Source of the DNA: UBA4055 sp964648295
GTDB lineage: Bacteria > UBA4055
Assembly: GCA_964648295.1 (NCBI GenBank)
Contig: CAZYNH010000023.1
Coordinates: 1-21,756 of the forward strand
Reading direction: 5' to 3'
Length of the DNA: 21,756 bases
The notes under the pieces were generated by a model that made no database searches, was not told the origin of the DNA, and saw only the letters and a list, made by a program, of their open reading frames with translations. Positions 6,661 to 14,525 of this stretch are shown in pieces. Made by a program: the position numbers and the translations under genes. Every line of letters starts with the position of its first letter. Position 1 is the first letter of the stretch.

Positions 6661-9426
6661 ATGCTCATTAAAAACATTCTGTACATTCTCTTAACGGCGG
6701 CGGCTGTATCTTATGCCGGACTTATCAATGTAAATCCCGACCCTGAAGGAGAACAATGGATTGCCGGAGGTCTGAAGATACCTGAAAACATTAAAAGATC
6801 GGATATCGTTTTTATTAAGCCGGGTCTTGAAAAATCAAAAGAGCTCCCTTCGAGAGTTGACAATTCCCTCCACAAATATTTCCGCCCGGTATTCAATCAG
6901 GTTGGAGGAAGCTGCTCGCAGGCTGCGGGAGTAGGATACACTTTTACCTACGAAATGAACAGACTCAGAGATCTGCCTTCGGACACGCCTGATACGCAGT
7001 ACCCCACACATTTCACATACAATTTCCTCAACGAAGGGAGCGGCGAGATCGGTTCATGGTGGGGTGACGGATGGGATATTATACATTCGGCAGGCATCAT
7101 GAACGTGACTGAATACGGCGGGCATTTTGCGGCCGGCGGCAATTCGCGATGGATATCCGGCATCGCGGAATGGCAAAGCGGCCATTCCAACCGCGTGGCC
7201 TCCTATAGCGCGATCGATGTAGGCACGCCTGAAGGGCTAAACACTCTTAAGCACTGGCTTGACAATCATCTTGAGGATTCTCCATACGGGGGCCTCGCGG
7301 TCTTTGCCGCCGGAGCTACCGGGTATCACGAAAGATCTCTTCCCGAAGGCACTCATGAGGCCGGGAAAAAGGTTATAACGAAATGGGGACCGGACGTAAA
7401 CCACGCCATGACTTATGTGGGCTACGATGACAGCGTCCGTTTTGATTACAACGGAGACGGCAGGTTCACGAACGATATCGACATCAACGGCGACAGAGTG
7501 ATCGACATGAGGGACTGGGAGATCGGCGCGGTTATCGTTGCTAACAGCTGGGGCGAGAGCTTCGGGGACGGGGGATTTATATACCAGATGTACAAACTTC
7601 TCGCCGAACCATACCAGAACGGCGGCATATTCTGGAGCTTCTGTGATATCGTTCATCCGGCAGCGGTCTGTCAGAACAGATATATCCTTGAAATTAAAAT
7701 GAAACATGACCGCAGAAATATTTACAGGATCTCAGCCGGATCGTCTAACGATCTTTACGCTCAGGAACCCGGTTATTCAACCTCATTTCCCTTCATGAAC
7801 TACCAGGGAGGAGACTATTACCCTCAGGGAGGAAGATCGGAGGCCGATAAGTACATCGAATTTTCATTTGATATTGACGATATTATTCCTGAACCCGACT
7901 CAAATTCGCCCTTTAAATTTTTCTTCATTATTGACGAGACCGATACCGGGAACAGATACGACGGTGAAATTATATCGGCTGTCGTTAAGGATAATCTGAG
8001 CGGGAGAGAATATTATTTAACCGACGGGCCGGACCCTGTAATAAACAACTCAAGGACATACAGAAGCGTCATAGTTGACGAAAATACTTTCGTTCCGGAA
8101 AACCTCATAGCTTTTGCCGGGGACGGGATAGTGAGGCTTGAATGGTCAAGTCCTGTCACCAAAACTTCCGCGTTTGAGAGTTATACGGTCTACAGAAACG
8201 GGCAGGCAGTATTGGCAGGCAGTACCGGCCCGGAATTCACTGACGAGAATGTTTCGAACGGGATTTTGTACACATACAAGGTCTCTGCAAAATTCACCGG
8301 ATACTACCATGATGAGATATTCTCATATCCTGTTCAGGCCCTGCCTTCCGCGCCATCCGATCTGCCGTATTTTACAGACTTTGAGGACGGCACTGACGGC
8401 TGGCTGATAAAAGGCGACCTGTCCGGCTGGCTGACAGGGAATACTGACTACAACTCTGAGTTCTGCGATTATTCCGGGAATCCTTCAACTTTTATCCTTG
8501 CAAACCCGGATCTGGCGGGAAATGACATCGTAGTAAGGGACTATGCCATATCCCCTATGTTCAGCATCAGCCGGTACAATTCAGTAACTCTGGAGTTCGA
8601 TTACATCCTGAACAATTACTCAGATCTGTATTATTTCTGCGACATCTCCGTAATGTATAGAACAGGCGCGGATCAGGGCTGGTGCCTTCTGGAGAAACTT
8701 CCGTATTCTCAATATTGGACAGGCAAGGTTATCGAAGTACCTTATGAGGCAGTATCCTCGAATTATACTCAGTTCGCCTTTTTTATTGACGACTATTACA
8801 AATGGTCAATGGGCGGCGGCGGGATCGACAATGTAAGGATAACGGGCGATTTTCAGACATTCGCTCCTGTTATTTCCGCTTATATGCCTGCGGACACATC
8901 CTTCAGTATATCCGGTCTTGAACCGGTTGAATTTTCTGTTGAAGTTGATGATAAAGATACAGGAATTTCATTTCTTGAATTTGAATGGTATGTCAATGAT
9001 CTCAAAGCAGATTGTATTAAACCCCGGTTCTCACAAATATTCGGAACCGCAGGGGGTTATGAGGTCAGTGTTGTGGTAAGCGACGGGACAGACCAGGTTT
9101 CGCAGACATGGAATGTTACCCAGACTGGTATAAGCGAGAATCTTCCCGCCTCAACAAGGCTATACCAGAACTATCCCAACCCTTTCAACCCGTCTACGGT
9201 GATCAGGTTCGACAACGCGAAGGAGAATTTTACTTCTCTGAGCATATACAATTCGAACGGACAGAAGGTCAGAACACTATTGAACTCAAAGCTTGGACCT
9301 GGTAGCTATTCAGTTACATGGGACGGAAGGGACGGCAAAGGCACGGCCATGTCCTCAGGAGTTTACTATTATACTGTCAGCTCGGGAGATTACGCCAGAA
9401 CATATAAAATGATGCTGTTCAAATGA
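6661..9426 (+). CDS. Secreted papain-family (C1) cysteine protease with type IX sorting domain
   Basis: The 921-residue protein begins with a signal peptide ending near VSYA. The peptidase core has oxyanion Gln80 and Cys85 in FNQVGGSCSQA, His248 in VNHAM and Asn295 in VANSWG, the papain triad in order. The usual CGSCW is altered to GGSCS, so a classic disulfide cysteine and the Trp are missing. Between His and Asn lies a calcium-loop-like stretch (262-285: DYNGDG and DINGDRVIDMRD). After the core come a fibronectin III-like domain (from 478), a jelly-roll segment (about 567-732), a PKD/Ig-like domain (about 734-822) and a sorting domain (about 831-921) with YQNYPNPFNPSTVIRF and terminal KMMLFK. 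It follows the M6 gene by 9 bases and overlaps deoC by 4. Its tail resembles the M6 protein's, so both probably act outside the cell. Confidence 0.87.
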   Translation: MLIKNILYILLTAAAVSYAGLINVNPDPEGEQWIAGGLKIPENIKRSDIVFIKPGLEKSKELPSRVDNSLHKYFRPVFNQVGGSCSQAAGVGYTFTYEMNRLRDLPSDTPDTQYPTHFTYNFLNEGSGEIGSWWGDGWDIIHSAGIMNVTEYGGHFAAGGNSRWISGIAEWQSGHSNRVASYSAIDVGTPEGLNTLKHWLDNHLEDSPYGGLAVFAAGATGYHERSLPEGTHEAGKKVITKWGPDVNHAMTYVGYDDSVRFDYNGDGRFTNDIDINGDRVIDMRDWEIGAVIVANSWGESFGDGGFIYQMYKLLAEPYQNGGIFWSFCDIVHPAAVCQNRYILEIKMKHDRRNIYRISAGSSNDLYAQEPGYSTSFPFMNYQGGDYYPQGGRSEADKYIEFSFDIDDIIPEPDSNSPFKFFFIIDETDTGNRYDGEIISAVVKDNLSGREYYLTDGPDPVINNSRTYRSVIVDENTFVPENLIAFAGDGIVRLEWSSPVTKTSAFESYTVYRNGQAVLAGSTGPEFTDENVSNGILYTYKVSAKFTGYYHDEIFSYPVQALPSAPSDLPYFTDFEDGTDGWLIKGDLSGWLTGNTDYNSEFCDYSGNPSTFILANPDLAGNDIVVRDYAISPMFSISRYNSVTLEFDYILNNYSDLYYFCDISVMYRTGADQGWCLLEKLPYSQYWTGKVIEVPYEAVSSNYTQFAFFIDDYYKWSMGGGGIDNVRITGDFQTFAPVISAYMPADTSFSISGLEPVEFSVEVDDKDTGISFLEFEWYVNDLKADCIKPRFSQIFGTAGGYEVSVVVSDGTDQVSQTWNVTQTGISENLPASTRLYQNYPNPFNPSTVIRFDNAKENFTSLSIYNSNGQKVRTLLNSKLGPGSYSVTWDGRDGKGTAMSSGVYYYTVSSGDYARTYKMMLFK

Positions 9427-10070
9427 TAAATCTGAATTCATACATCGAGCATACTGTTCTTAAACAGGGAATAACGGTCAATACGATTAAAGATAATCTT
9501 GAATTGTGCTCAGCTTTTTCTATACCTGTCCTAGTAATACCCCCTTCAATGACGGCCAGGGTAAAAACCCTTAGATCTCATTACGAGAACATTAAGGTCT
9601 GCACGGTTATCGGATTCCCTTTGGGTTACAGCACTTTTGAAACCAAGATATTCGAGATAAAGAACGCTCTGAACAACGGCGCCGACGAGATAGATCTTGT
9701 GATAGACAACAGCCTTGTCAAAGACAACAGGTGGGATGATCTTAGGAACGAGATCTCCGGTTTTAAGGATGCCTGCGGCAACAACATACTTAAGATCATT
9801 GTCGAGACCTCGATCATAAACCGCGCCGAACTCGACAGAATCGCGAATATACTGATCGGCAGCCGCGTAGATTTTATAAAAACATCCACAGGCTTTGTGG
9901 GCGACGGCGCAAAAATAGAAGATATAAAGTATCTGAAAAATTTCTACGGCGGTAAAATTAAAATTAAAGCGTCGGGAGGAATAAAAACAAAAGAGCAGGC
10001 CATCGAATTCATCAAAGCAGGCGCGGACAGAATAGGCACATCCTCCACCAAACAGATCCTGGATAAATAA
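9423..10070 (+). CDS. deoC: Deoxyribose-phosphate aldolase
   Basis: DeoC splits 2-deoxyribose 5-phosphate into glyceraldehyde 3-phosphate and acetaldehyde in deoxynucleoside salvage. The TIM-barrel protein has 215 residues, the usual length. The Schiff-base lysine is Lys153 in DFIKTSTGF, the second active-site lysine is Lys182 in KIKASGGI, and the Asp corresponding to E. coli Asp102 is probably Asp91 in DEIDLVID. Two positions differ from the usual pattern: the motif DHTxLK is EHTVLK (Glu9), and the Cys of the VCVNP-like strand is Leu37 (VLVIPPS). ATG overlaps the stop of the cysteine protease gene (ATGA), implying translational coupling to a secreted peptidase, which is an odd partner. No hairpin follows, only a T-run after the stop. 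Confidence 0.9.
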   Translation: MINLNSYIEHTVLKQGITVNTIKDNLELCSAFSIPVLVIPPSMTARVKTLRSHYENIKVCTVIGFPLGYSTFETKIFEIKNALNNGADEIDLVIDNSLVKDNRWDDLRNEISGFKDACGNNILKIIVETSIINRAELDRIANILIGSRVDFIKTSTGFVGDGAKIEDIKYLKNFYGGKIKIKASGGIKTKEQAIEFIKAGADRIGTSSTKQILDK

Positions 10071-10083
10071 TTTTTTTTTCGTT

Positions 10084-10111
10084 TTGATAATCATCTTCAT
10101 GTATTTATATT
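10084..10111 (+). promoter_or_regulatory. Promoter of the 681-residue secreted protein gene
   Basis: TTGATA (10084-10089) and TATATT (10106-10111) are spaced by 16 bases. The predicted start near 10118 leaves a leader of about 37 bases with a GAGGTG ribosome site before the ATG at 10155. It would let this gene be expressed separately from the peptidase-deoC run. Confidence 0.6.
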
Positions 10112-10154
10112 GAAGTCAGATCAATACCGCTATCAAAATAGTTTGAGGTGAAAT

Positions 10155-12200
10155 ATGCACAAGCCGACTGTAATTCTTCTGATATTAATTTCAGGTCTGT
10201 TCGATTCCGGTCTTCTGTTCTCGGATTATTACGGAAGATTATCTCAAACATTTGATGTAAGTCCCGACCCTTATGACTGGTTCTTCGGTTCTTCAAGAAG
10301 GATCCAGACAAATTTTGATCCCGCAACCGGAGAAATGTTAAGCTCGGTTTACAGACAATTATATGATGGTGAAAGCAATACAATAGGAGCAATGACCGGA
10401 GTGTACAATTATGACAGCGGTCTGACAAGCTGTTTGGAATCACTATTGAACTGGTACTTTCAACCGATTGCAGGAGGCAGACAACCTTATGTCTGTGAAT
10501 TTATTAACGGTTACTCTTTCGGACTTTTCAATTACATAGATATCGGTAATCCCGAAAGAGTTTCAGATCCGTTTTTTACTGTTGGGGATGCAAGATTCGG
10601 ATGGGATATGACATTTTGGAGCTATCCGACAAGGGTCGAATCATCAGATTCTTCGTCTGTTGTCCCTAATGCAAGGAACGGCTCAGGTGATGTCGTCTAT
10701 GATCCGGAAAGCGGATATTATTATTGGACACAGGCATGGAGAGAAAGCCTGAGTGTAAATCAGAGCCCTGTTTCCTTTGTCGTAGGCAGAACGAAGACTC
10801 CCGGTGAGCCTGATAGCTGGGCTTGGACGGATTATAAGGAACTCAGATTTGATACGGATAACATTACATATAATAAAGATTCGGATGTTTCACTAATAGG
10901 TCCGGTACATCTCGCTTATGCAAAAGATATTTACGGCAATGGTACAGGAAAAGGGATCGGAGTCGCTGTGACACAGTGCTATCCGTGGTATGCCCCGCAG
11001 CTTTCATATATTTTTACCACTAACTGGGGAGTTGACAGCCTCAGCGGGTCTTTGATGCCTAACTGGAATAAAACCGGACTCGGTTTTCATCATCAGGAGG
11101 TCTCAGAACTTTTCGACTGGGTAGGAGAAACACTGACTTTGAGTGATTCGATAGGATACAACCTCGATTCTTTAGATATTTTCAGCGGCACAGGCGATAT
11201 AACTATTAATTATGCCAGAATAATGTGGGATATTTCTGTTGTAGCTACTGAAGAAAATATTGTTCATGTGGCATGCATGGTATTCCCTGCATCGAGTGAA
11301 TTTCCGAACTGCATTTTTCCATGGACGGACAGCGGATTCAGGGCGGGTTATTACGATATCAGAGGAGAGATAACAGACACAGGTGTAATTTGGCAGAAAG
11401 CTGTTCTTATAGCTAATCCTATCGGAAATAATGAAGGCTGGTACTCAGGCTATCAGGGCATGGAATTCACAGACGACATCAACCGCACTCTGAGCTTGAG
11501 CTATGCAGGTAATGATAAAATATTCGCAGGCTGGCTTGACAGACCTGAAACCAGATATTTTACTTTCGACTGGACGAATACTCCGAAATACTACAACTAC
11601 ATAGATGACGGCTATTTGATCCTTTCAAATGACGGCGGAAGTACATGGATGCATTACAAGTCAGTTGATGTAGAAACTGGAAATCCTGACAATCCTGTTT
11701 GGCAACTGATATATGCTGCAAATGTCACAAAAACAAGCACTATTTTTGAAGAAGGCTGGTCACTTTCGACTCATGGAATACTTGGGTCCGATAAAGTATA
11801 CACTTATGCAGCCTGCCAGTATGCAGATGTAACTAACGAGATCGGAGTTTATTATATGGATTATAAGAGATTTTTGAAGGTTTGGGATGTCGGTTATTAT
11901 ATAAGCGGCATCGAACCCGAAGAAATTTCTATAGCTGCAGATTTCGAGCTTTACCAAAACTACCCGAACCCGTTCAATCCTGCGACCGAGATAAAGTTCA
12001 GCCTTGCTGAAAACTCGAAAGTTAATCTATCAGTTTACAACACGAACGGACAGCTTGTAAAAACTCTCCTTGACGGAAAGACCGAAAAGGGTTATCATAC
12101 TGTCAACTTCGATGCCTCCGAACTCAACTCAGGAATGTACCTCTACAGGCTAAATGTGAACGGAAAAGCTGAAGCACGAAAAATGATAATGTTGAAATAA
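10155..12200 (+). CDS. Secreted protein of unknown function with Asp-box and type IX sorting domain
   Basis: The 681-residue protein starts with an export signal (MHKPTVILLILISGLF, probable cleavage near residues 20-24). It ends in a sorting domain (about 597-681: ELYQNYPNPFNPATEIKF, then SGMYLYRL and terminal KMIMLK). Between these lies a region rich in aromatic residues, Gly and Asp that I cannot assign to a family. One segment, SNDGGSTW (491-498), fits the Asp-box consensus SxDxGxTW of sialidase-like and other beta-propellers, so a propeller or sugar-associated fold is possible but rests on one motif. ATG is preceded by GAGGTG, and the gene has its own promoter. It ends at the base next to the last base of the opposing methyltransferase gene. 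Confidence 0.85.
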   Translation: MHKPTVILLILISGLFDSGLLFSDYYGRLSQTFDVSPDPYDWFFGSSRRIQTNFDPATGEMLSSVYRQLYDGESNTIGAMTGVYNYDSGLTSCLESLLNWYFQPIAGGRQPYVCEFINGYSFGLFNYIDIGNPERVSDPFFTVGDARFGWDMTFWSYPTRVESSDSSSVVPNARNGSGDVVYDPESGYYYWTQAWRESLSVNQSPVSFVVGRTKTPGEPDSWAWTDYKELRFDTDNITYNKDSDVSLIGPVHLAYAKDIYGNGTGKGIGVAVTQCYPWYAPQLSYIFTTNWGVDSLSGSLMPNWNKTGLGFHHQEVSELFDWVGETLTLSDSIGYNLDSLDIFSGTGDITINYARIMWDISVVATEENIVHVACMVFPASSEFPNCIFPWTDSGFRAGYYDIRGEITDTGVIWQKAVLIANPIGNNEGWYSGYQGMEFTDDINRTLSLSYAGNDKIFAGWLDRPETRYFTFDWTNTPKYYNYIDDGYLILSNDGGSTWMHYKSVDVETGNPDNPVWQLIYAANVTKTSTIFEEGWSLSTHGILGSDKVYTYAACQYADVTNEIGVYYMDYKRFLKVWDVGYYISGIEPEEISIAADFELYQNYPNPFNPATEIKFSLAENSKVNLSVYNTNGQLVKTLLDGKTEKGYHTVNFDASELNSGMYLYRLNVNGKAEARKMIMLK

Positions 12201-12995
12201 CTACCTGCTTCTCTGCCTGAGAGCTTCGTATAGTATGATCGTGGCAGCCTGATTGACATTAAGCGAATCGGCAACGCCTTTCATGGGTATGCTGACGATG
12301 ACATCCGCGCTTTTCTTCATCTCTTCGGAGAGGCCGAATGCTTCCGAGCCTACGACGACCGCTGTTTTCTTTGTGAAATCAGCTTTGTGATAGACTGTAT
12401 CGCCATAAGGATCGGCCGAGATTATCTGAAATTTCTTAGATCTTAAGTATGAAATGGTTTCATCGGACGAAGCTTCGATGATCCTCTTTGAAAATATCGT
12501 GCCAGTCGAAGCTCTGATGACATTGGGGTTCCTGTGATCGGTGATCCTGTCGGCAAGGATTATTGTGTTTATGCCTGCGCCGTCCGCAGTCCGTATCAGC
12601 GCGCCGAGATTGCCGGGTTTTTCGATCCTTTCCGCTACGAGGATAAAATCTTCGGCATCTGGTATGTCCTTTAGCTTTTTTGTGCGGAACTCTGCTTTGA
12701 TTATCATGCCGAAAGGCTCGTTTTTATACGCCGCTTTTTCAAAGACGGCTTTGCTCATGTAAAAAACCGATGATGTTCTTTTCAGCACTTCGTTCAGAGT
12801 ATCTTTGCCGGCTGACCCGATGAACTCATCACACACATAAACTTCCGAAAAATCTATCCCCGCATCGATCGCGCGCAATATCTCCCTTTCGTCCTCGATC
12901 AGAACTGTCGTTTCTGATGTCTTTCCGCTCTTGTCCCTGAACCTGACGAGGTCTTTGACTTTCGGGTTTTGGAGGCTGGTGATAAGCTCTTTCAT
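12201..12995 (-). CDS. SpoU/TrmH-family RNA 2'-O-methyltransferase
   Basis: The 264-residue cytosolic enzyme probably transfers methyl from S-adenosylmethionine to a ribose 2'-OH in rRNA or tRNA. The three SPOUT motifs are present: EKPGNLGALIRTADGAG (motif 1), VVVGSEAFGLS (motif 2) and IPMKGVADSLNVNQAATIILYE (motif 3), the last two forming the trefoil-knot cofactor site. An N-terminal substrate-binding domain (about 1-100, ITSLQNPKVKDLVRFRDK) resembles the RlmB/TrmH-like group, so 23S rRNA is a likely target, but the exact nucleotide cannot be read from sequence. ATG overlaps the mazG stop (ATGA), so translation is coupled. It converges with the 681-residue gene with no gap. Confidence 0.9.
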   Translation of the reverse strand: MKELITSLQNPKVKDLVRFRDKSGKTSETTVLIEDEREILRAIDAGIDFSEVYVCDEFIGSAGKDTLNEVLKRTSSVFYMSKAVFEKAAYKNEPFGMIIKAEFRTKKLKDIPDAEDFILVAERIEKPGNLGALIRTADGAGINTIILADRITDHRNPNVIRASTGTIFSKRIIEASSDETISYLRSKKFQIISADPYGDTVYHKADFTKKTAVVVGSEAFGLSEEMKKSADVIVSIPMKGVADSLNVNQAATIILYEALRQRSR

Positions 12996-13762
12996 TTTTC
13001 AAACCTTTTTGATTCGTTCCATAGGGAATCAAGATATTCCAGGCTCTGATCCTCCATCTTTTTCCCCTCCGATTCCACCTTATGCTCGATATAGTTGAAC
13101 CTCTGAATGAACTTGTTGTTGGCTTTCTGAAGCGCCTGCTCGGGATCGACATTAAGTTTTTTTGACAGATTTACCATCACGAACAGAATGTCGCCTATCT
13201 CTTCCTCGATATTAGGAATATCGTTCTTCTTGATGCCCTCTTCGAGCTCGTTTATCTCTTCTTTGACCTTTTCAAGAATGTCCACCGCTTTCTGCCATTC
13301 GAAACCCACTGCTCCGGCCTTCTGCTGAAGCCTCAAAGACCTTAGAAGCGCGTTGAACGACTTCGGCACTCCGTCCAGTATGCGTTTTTTGCCTTCCTTT
13401 TCTTTCTTTATCTTTTCCCAGTTGTCCTTTACCTGATCGGGAGTTAGCGTCTTCTTCTCGCCGAAAATGTGCGGGTGCCTCAGTTCAAGTTTATCGGAAA
13501 TGCTTTTCGCCACATCTTCGATATCAAATTCCCCGTTCTCATCAGCTATCTGGGACTGGAAAACTATCTGTAAAAGAAGATCGCCGAGCTCTTTTTTAAG
13601 TTCCTCACCGCCTCCGTCGTCAATAGCCTCAAGCACCTCGTAAGCCTCTTCGAGAATGTATTTCTTCAGGCTTTCAGGCGTCTGCTCAAGGTCCCACGGG
13701 CATCCTGATTCTCTGTCCCTGAGCTTCTTCATTATATTGATAAGCCTTTCTATCTGTTCCAG
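12992..13762 (-). CDS. mazG: Nucleoside triphosphate pyrophosphohydrolase MazG, probable CTG start
   Basis: MazG hydrolyses (d)NTPs to monophosphates and pyrophosphate, cleansing the pool and damping stringent signalling. Both tandem MazG domains are present: the first has CPWDLEQT, EEAYEVLEAI and ELGD, the second has EEINELEEGI and EEIGDILF. These supply the acidic EExxE...ExxD metal sites. The family usually begins a few residues before the RLxxIMxxLRD helix. The frame extends to an ATG at 13813, but that adds a hydrophobic stretch (MIFVLFLVIFGIL) with no ribosome site. I prefer CTG at 13762 (LEQIERLIN, 256 residues), which follows AAAAGGAGGG by four bases. A TATATT at 13785-13790 lies inside the extension, which fits a shorter protein. 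The downstream methyltransferase overlaps by ATGA. Confidence 0.82.
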   Translation of the reverse strand: MEQIERLINIMKKLRDRESGCPWDLEQTPESLKKYILEEAYEVLEAIDDGGGEELKKELGDLLLQIVFQSQIADENGEFDIEDVAKSISDKLELRHPHIFGEKKTLTPDQVKDNWEKIKKEKEGKKRILDGVPKSFNALLRSLRLQQKAGAVGFEWQKAVDILEKVKEEINELEEGIKKNDIPNIEEEIGDILFVMVNLSKKLNVDPEQALQKANNKFIQRFNYIEHKVESEGKKMEDQSLEYLDSLWNESKRFEK

Positions 13763-13830
13763 ACTCCCTCCTTTTAAAATTCCAAATATAACTAAAAACA
13801 AAACAAAAATCATTTCATTTCGTATAAGAT

Positions 13831-13859
13831 TTGACTTGAGTCTTTAAAAGCATTATTTT
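13831..13859 (+). promoter_or_regulatory. Promoter of the lolA-ispE-spoVG-tRNA-rplY-pth run
   Basis: TTGACT (13831-13836) and TATTTT (13854-13859) are separated by 17 bases. The predicted start lies near 13866, followed by AGGAG and the lolA ATG at 13884. It sits in the divergent gap with mazG. Confidence 0.62.
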
Positions 13860-13883
13860 ACAAGCTGAAATTAGGAGTAAAGA

Positions 13884-14525
13884 ATGAAAACAACAGTATT
13901 ATTTTTGATCGGAACAGTACTTGTCGGCTCGGTTTTCGGGATATCAGGCCAGAAGATAATATCGAACATTAAGGACAATTATAAGAAAATGAAGTCTTTC
14001 GAGGCTGATTTTACCCAGGTTCAGAAATGGGAACTCGCGGCTGAAGAGAGCAGGATTTCCGGGAAATTATATATGAGGAGCGACGACTCTTTCAGAGTTG
14101 AGATGCCTGAAGGCGACTATGTATTAAGCAACGGGAAAACGGTTTGGAGGTATTCTGTTGAGAACAGGCAGGTGCTTGTAGAGGATCTTAAAGACAGCGA
14201 TGACGCGATGCTTCCCGGAAAACTTTTCTTCGATTTTTCTGATAAATACGATCTTAAAGACTATTTTGAGAAAAAAGAGGACGGGAAGACAGTTTATTTT
14301 CTTGAACTGGTTTCCCCAAAAGACAGGCAGAGATTTGTAGACAGGCTTAAAGTAAAAGTTAATTCCGGTTTTCTGCCTTATGAGATCGAATATTATGACC
14401 TTGACGACAATAAAACCACATTTATAATCGAAAACATCCTGATCAACAAAGAGACCGGCGGGGACATGTTCAAATTCGTCAAAAAAGAGGGTGTTGATAT
14501 CATCGACCTGAGAAAAAAGAAATGA
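13884..14525 (+). CDS. lolA: Outer-membrane lipoprotein carrier protein LolA
   Basis: LolA is the periplasmic chaperone that ferries lipoproteins from the LolCDE complex to the outer membrane. The 213-residue protein has a signal peptide (MKTTVLFLIGTVLVGSVFG), then the family's opening helix MKSFEADFTQVQ and beta-barrel strands such as SGKLYMRSDDSFRVEM and NGKTVWRYSVENRQVLVED. The length is right for LolA. Its presence supports a double-membrane cell. ATG follows TAGGAGTaaaga. The stop overlaps the ispE start (ATGA), so the two are translationally coupled. Confidence 0.87.
   Translation: MKTTVLFLIGTVLVGSVFGISGQKIISNIKDNYKKMKSFEADFTQVQKWELAAEESRISGKLYMRSDDSFRVEMPEGDYVLSNGKTVWRYSVENRQVLVEDLKDSDDAMLPGKLFFDFSDKYDLKDYFEKKEDGKTVYFLELVSPKDRQRFVDRLKVKVNSGFLPYEIEYYDLDDNKTTFIIENILINKETGGDMFKFVKKEGVDIIDLRKKK

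Noticed and set aside
7237..7707. A 156-codon minus-strand frame opposite the cysteine protease
   Set aside because: It covers the His/Asn catalytic region of the sense gene and shows no motif of its own.
9546..10100. A 184-codon minus-strand frame opposite deoC
   Set aside because: It is rich in Phe/Tyr/Cys as antisense frames often are, has no ribosome site, and the deoC reading has its active-site lysines.
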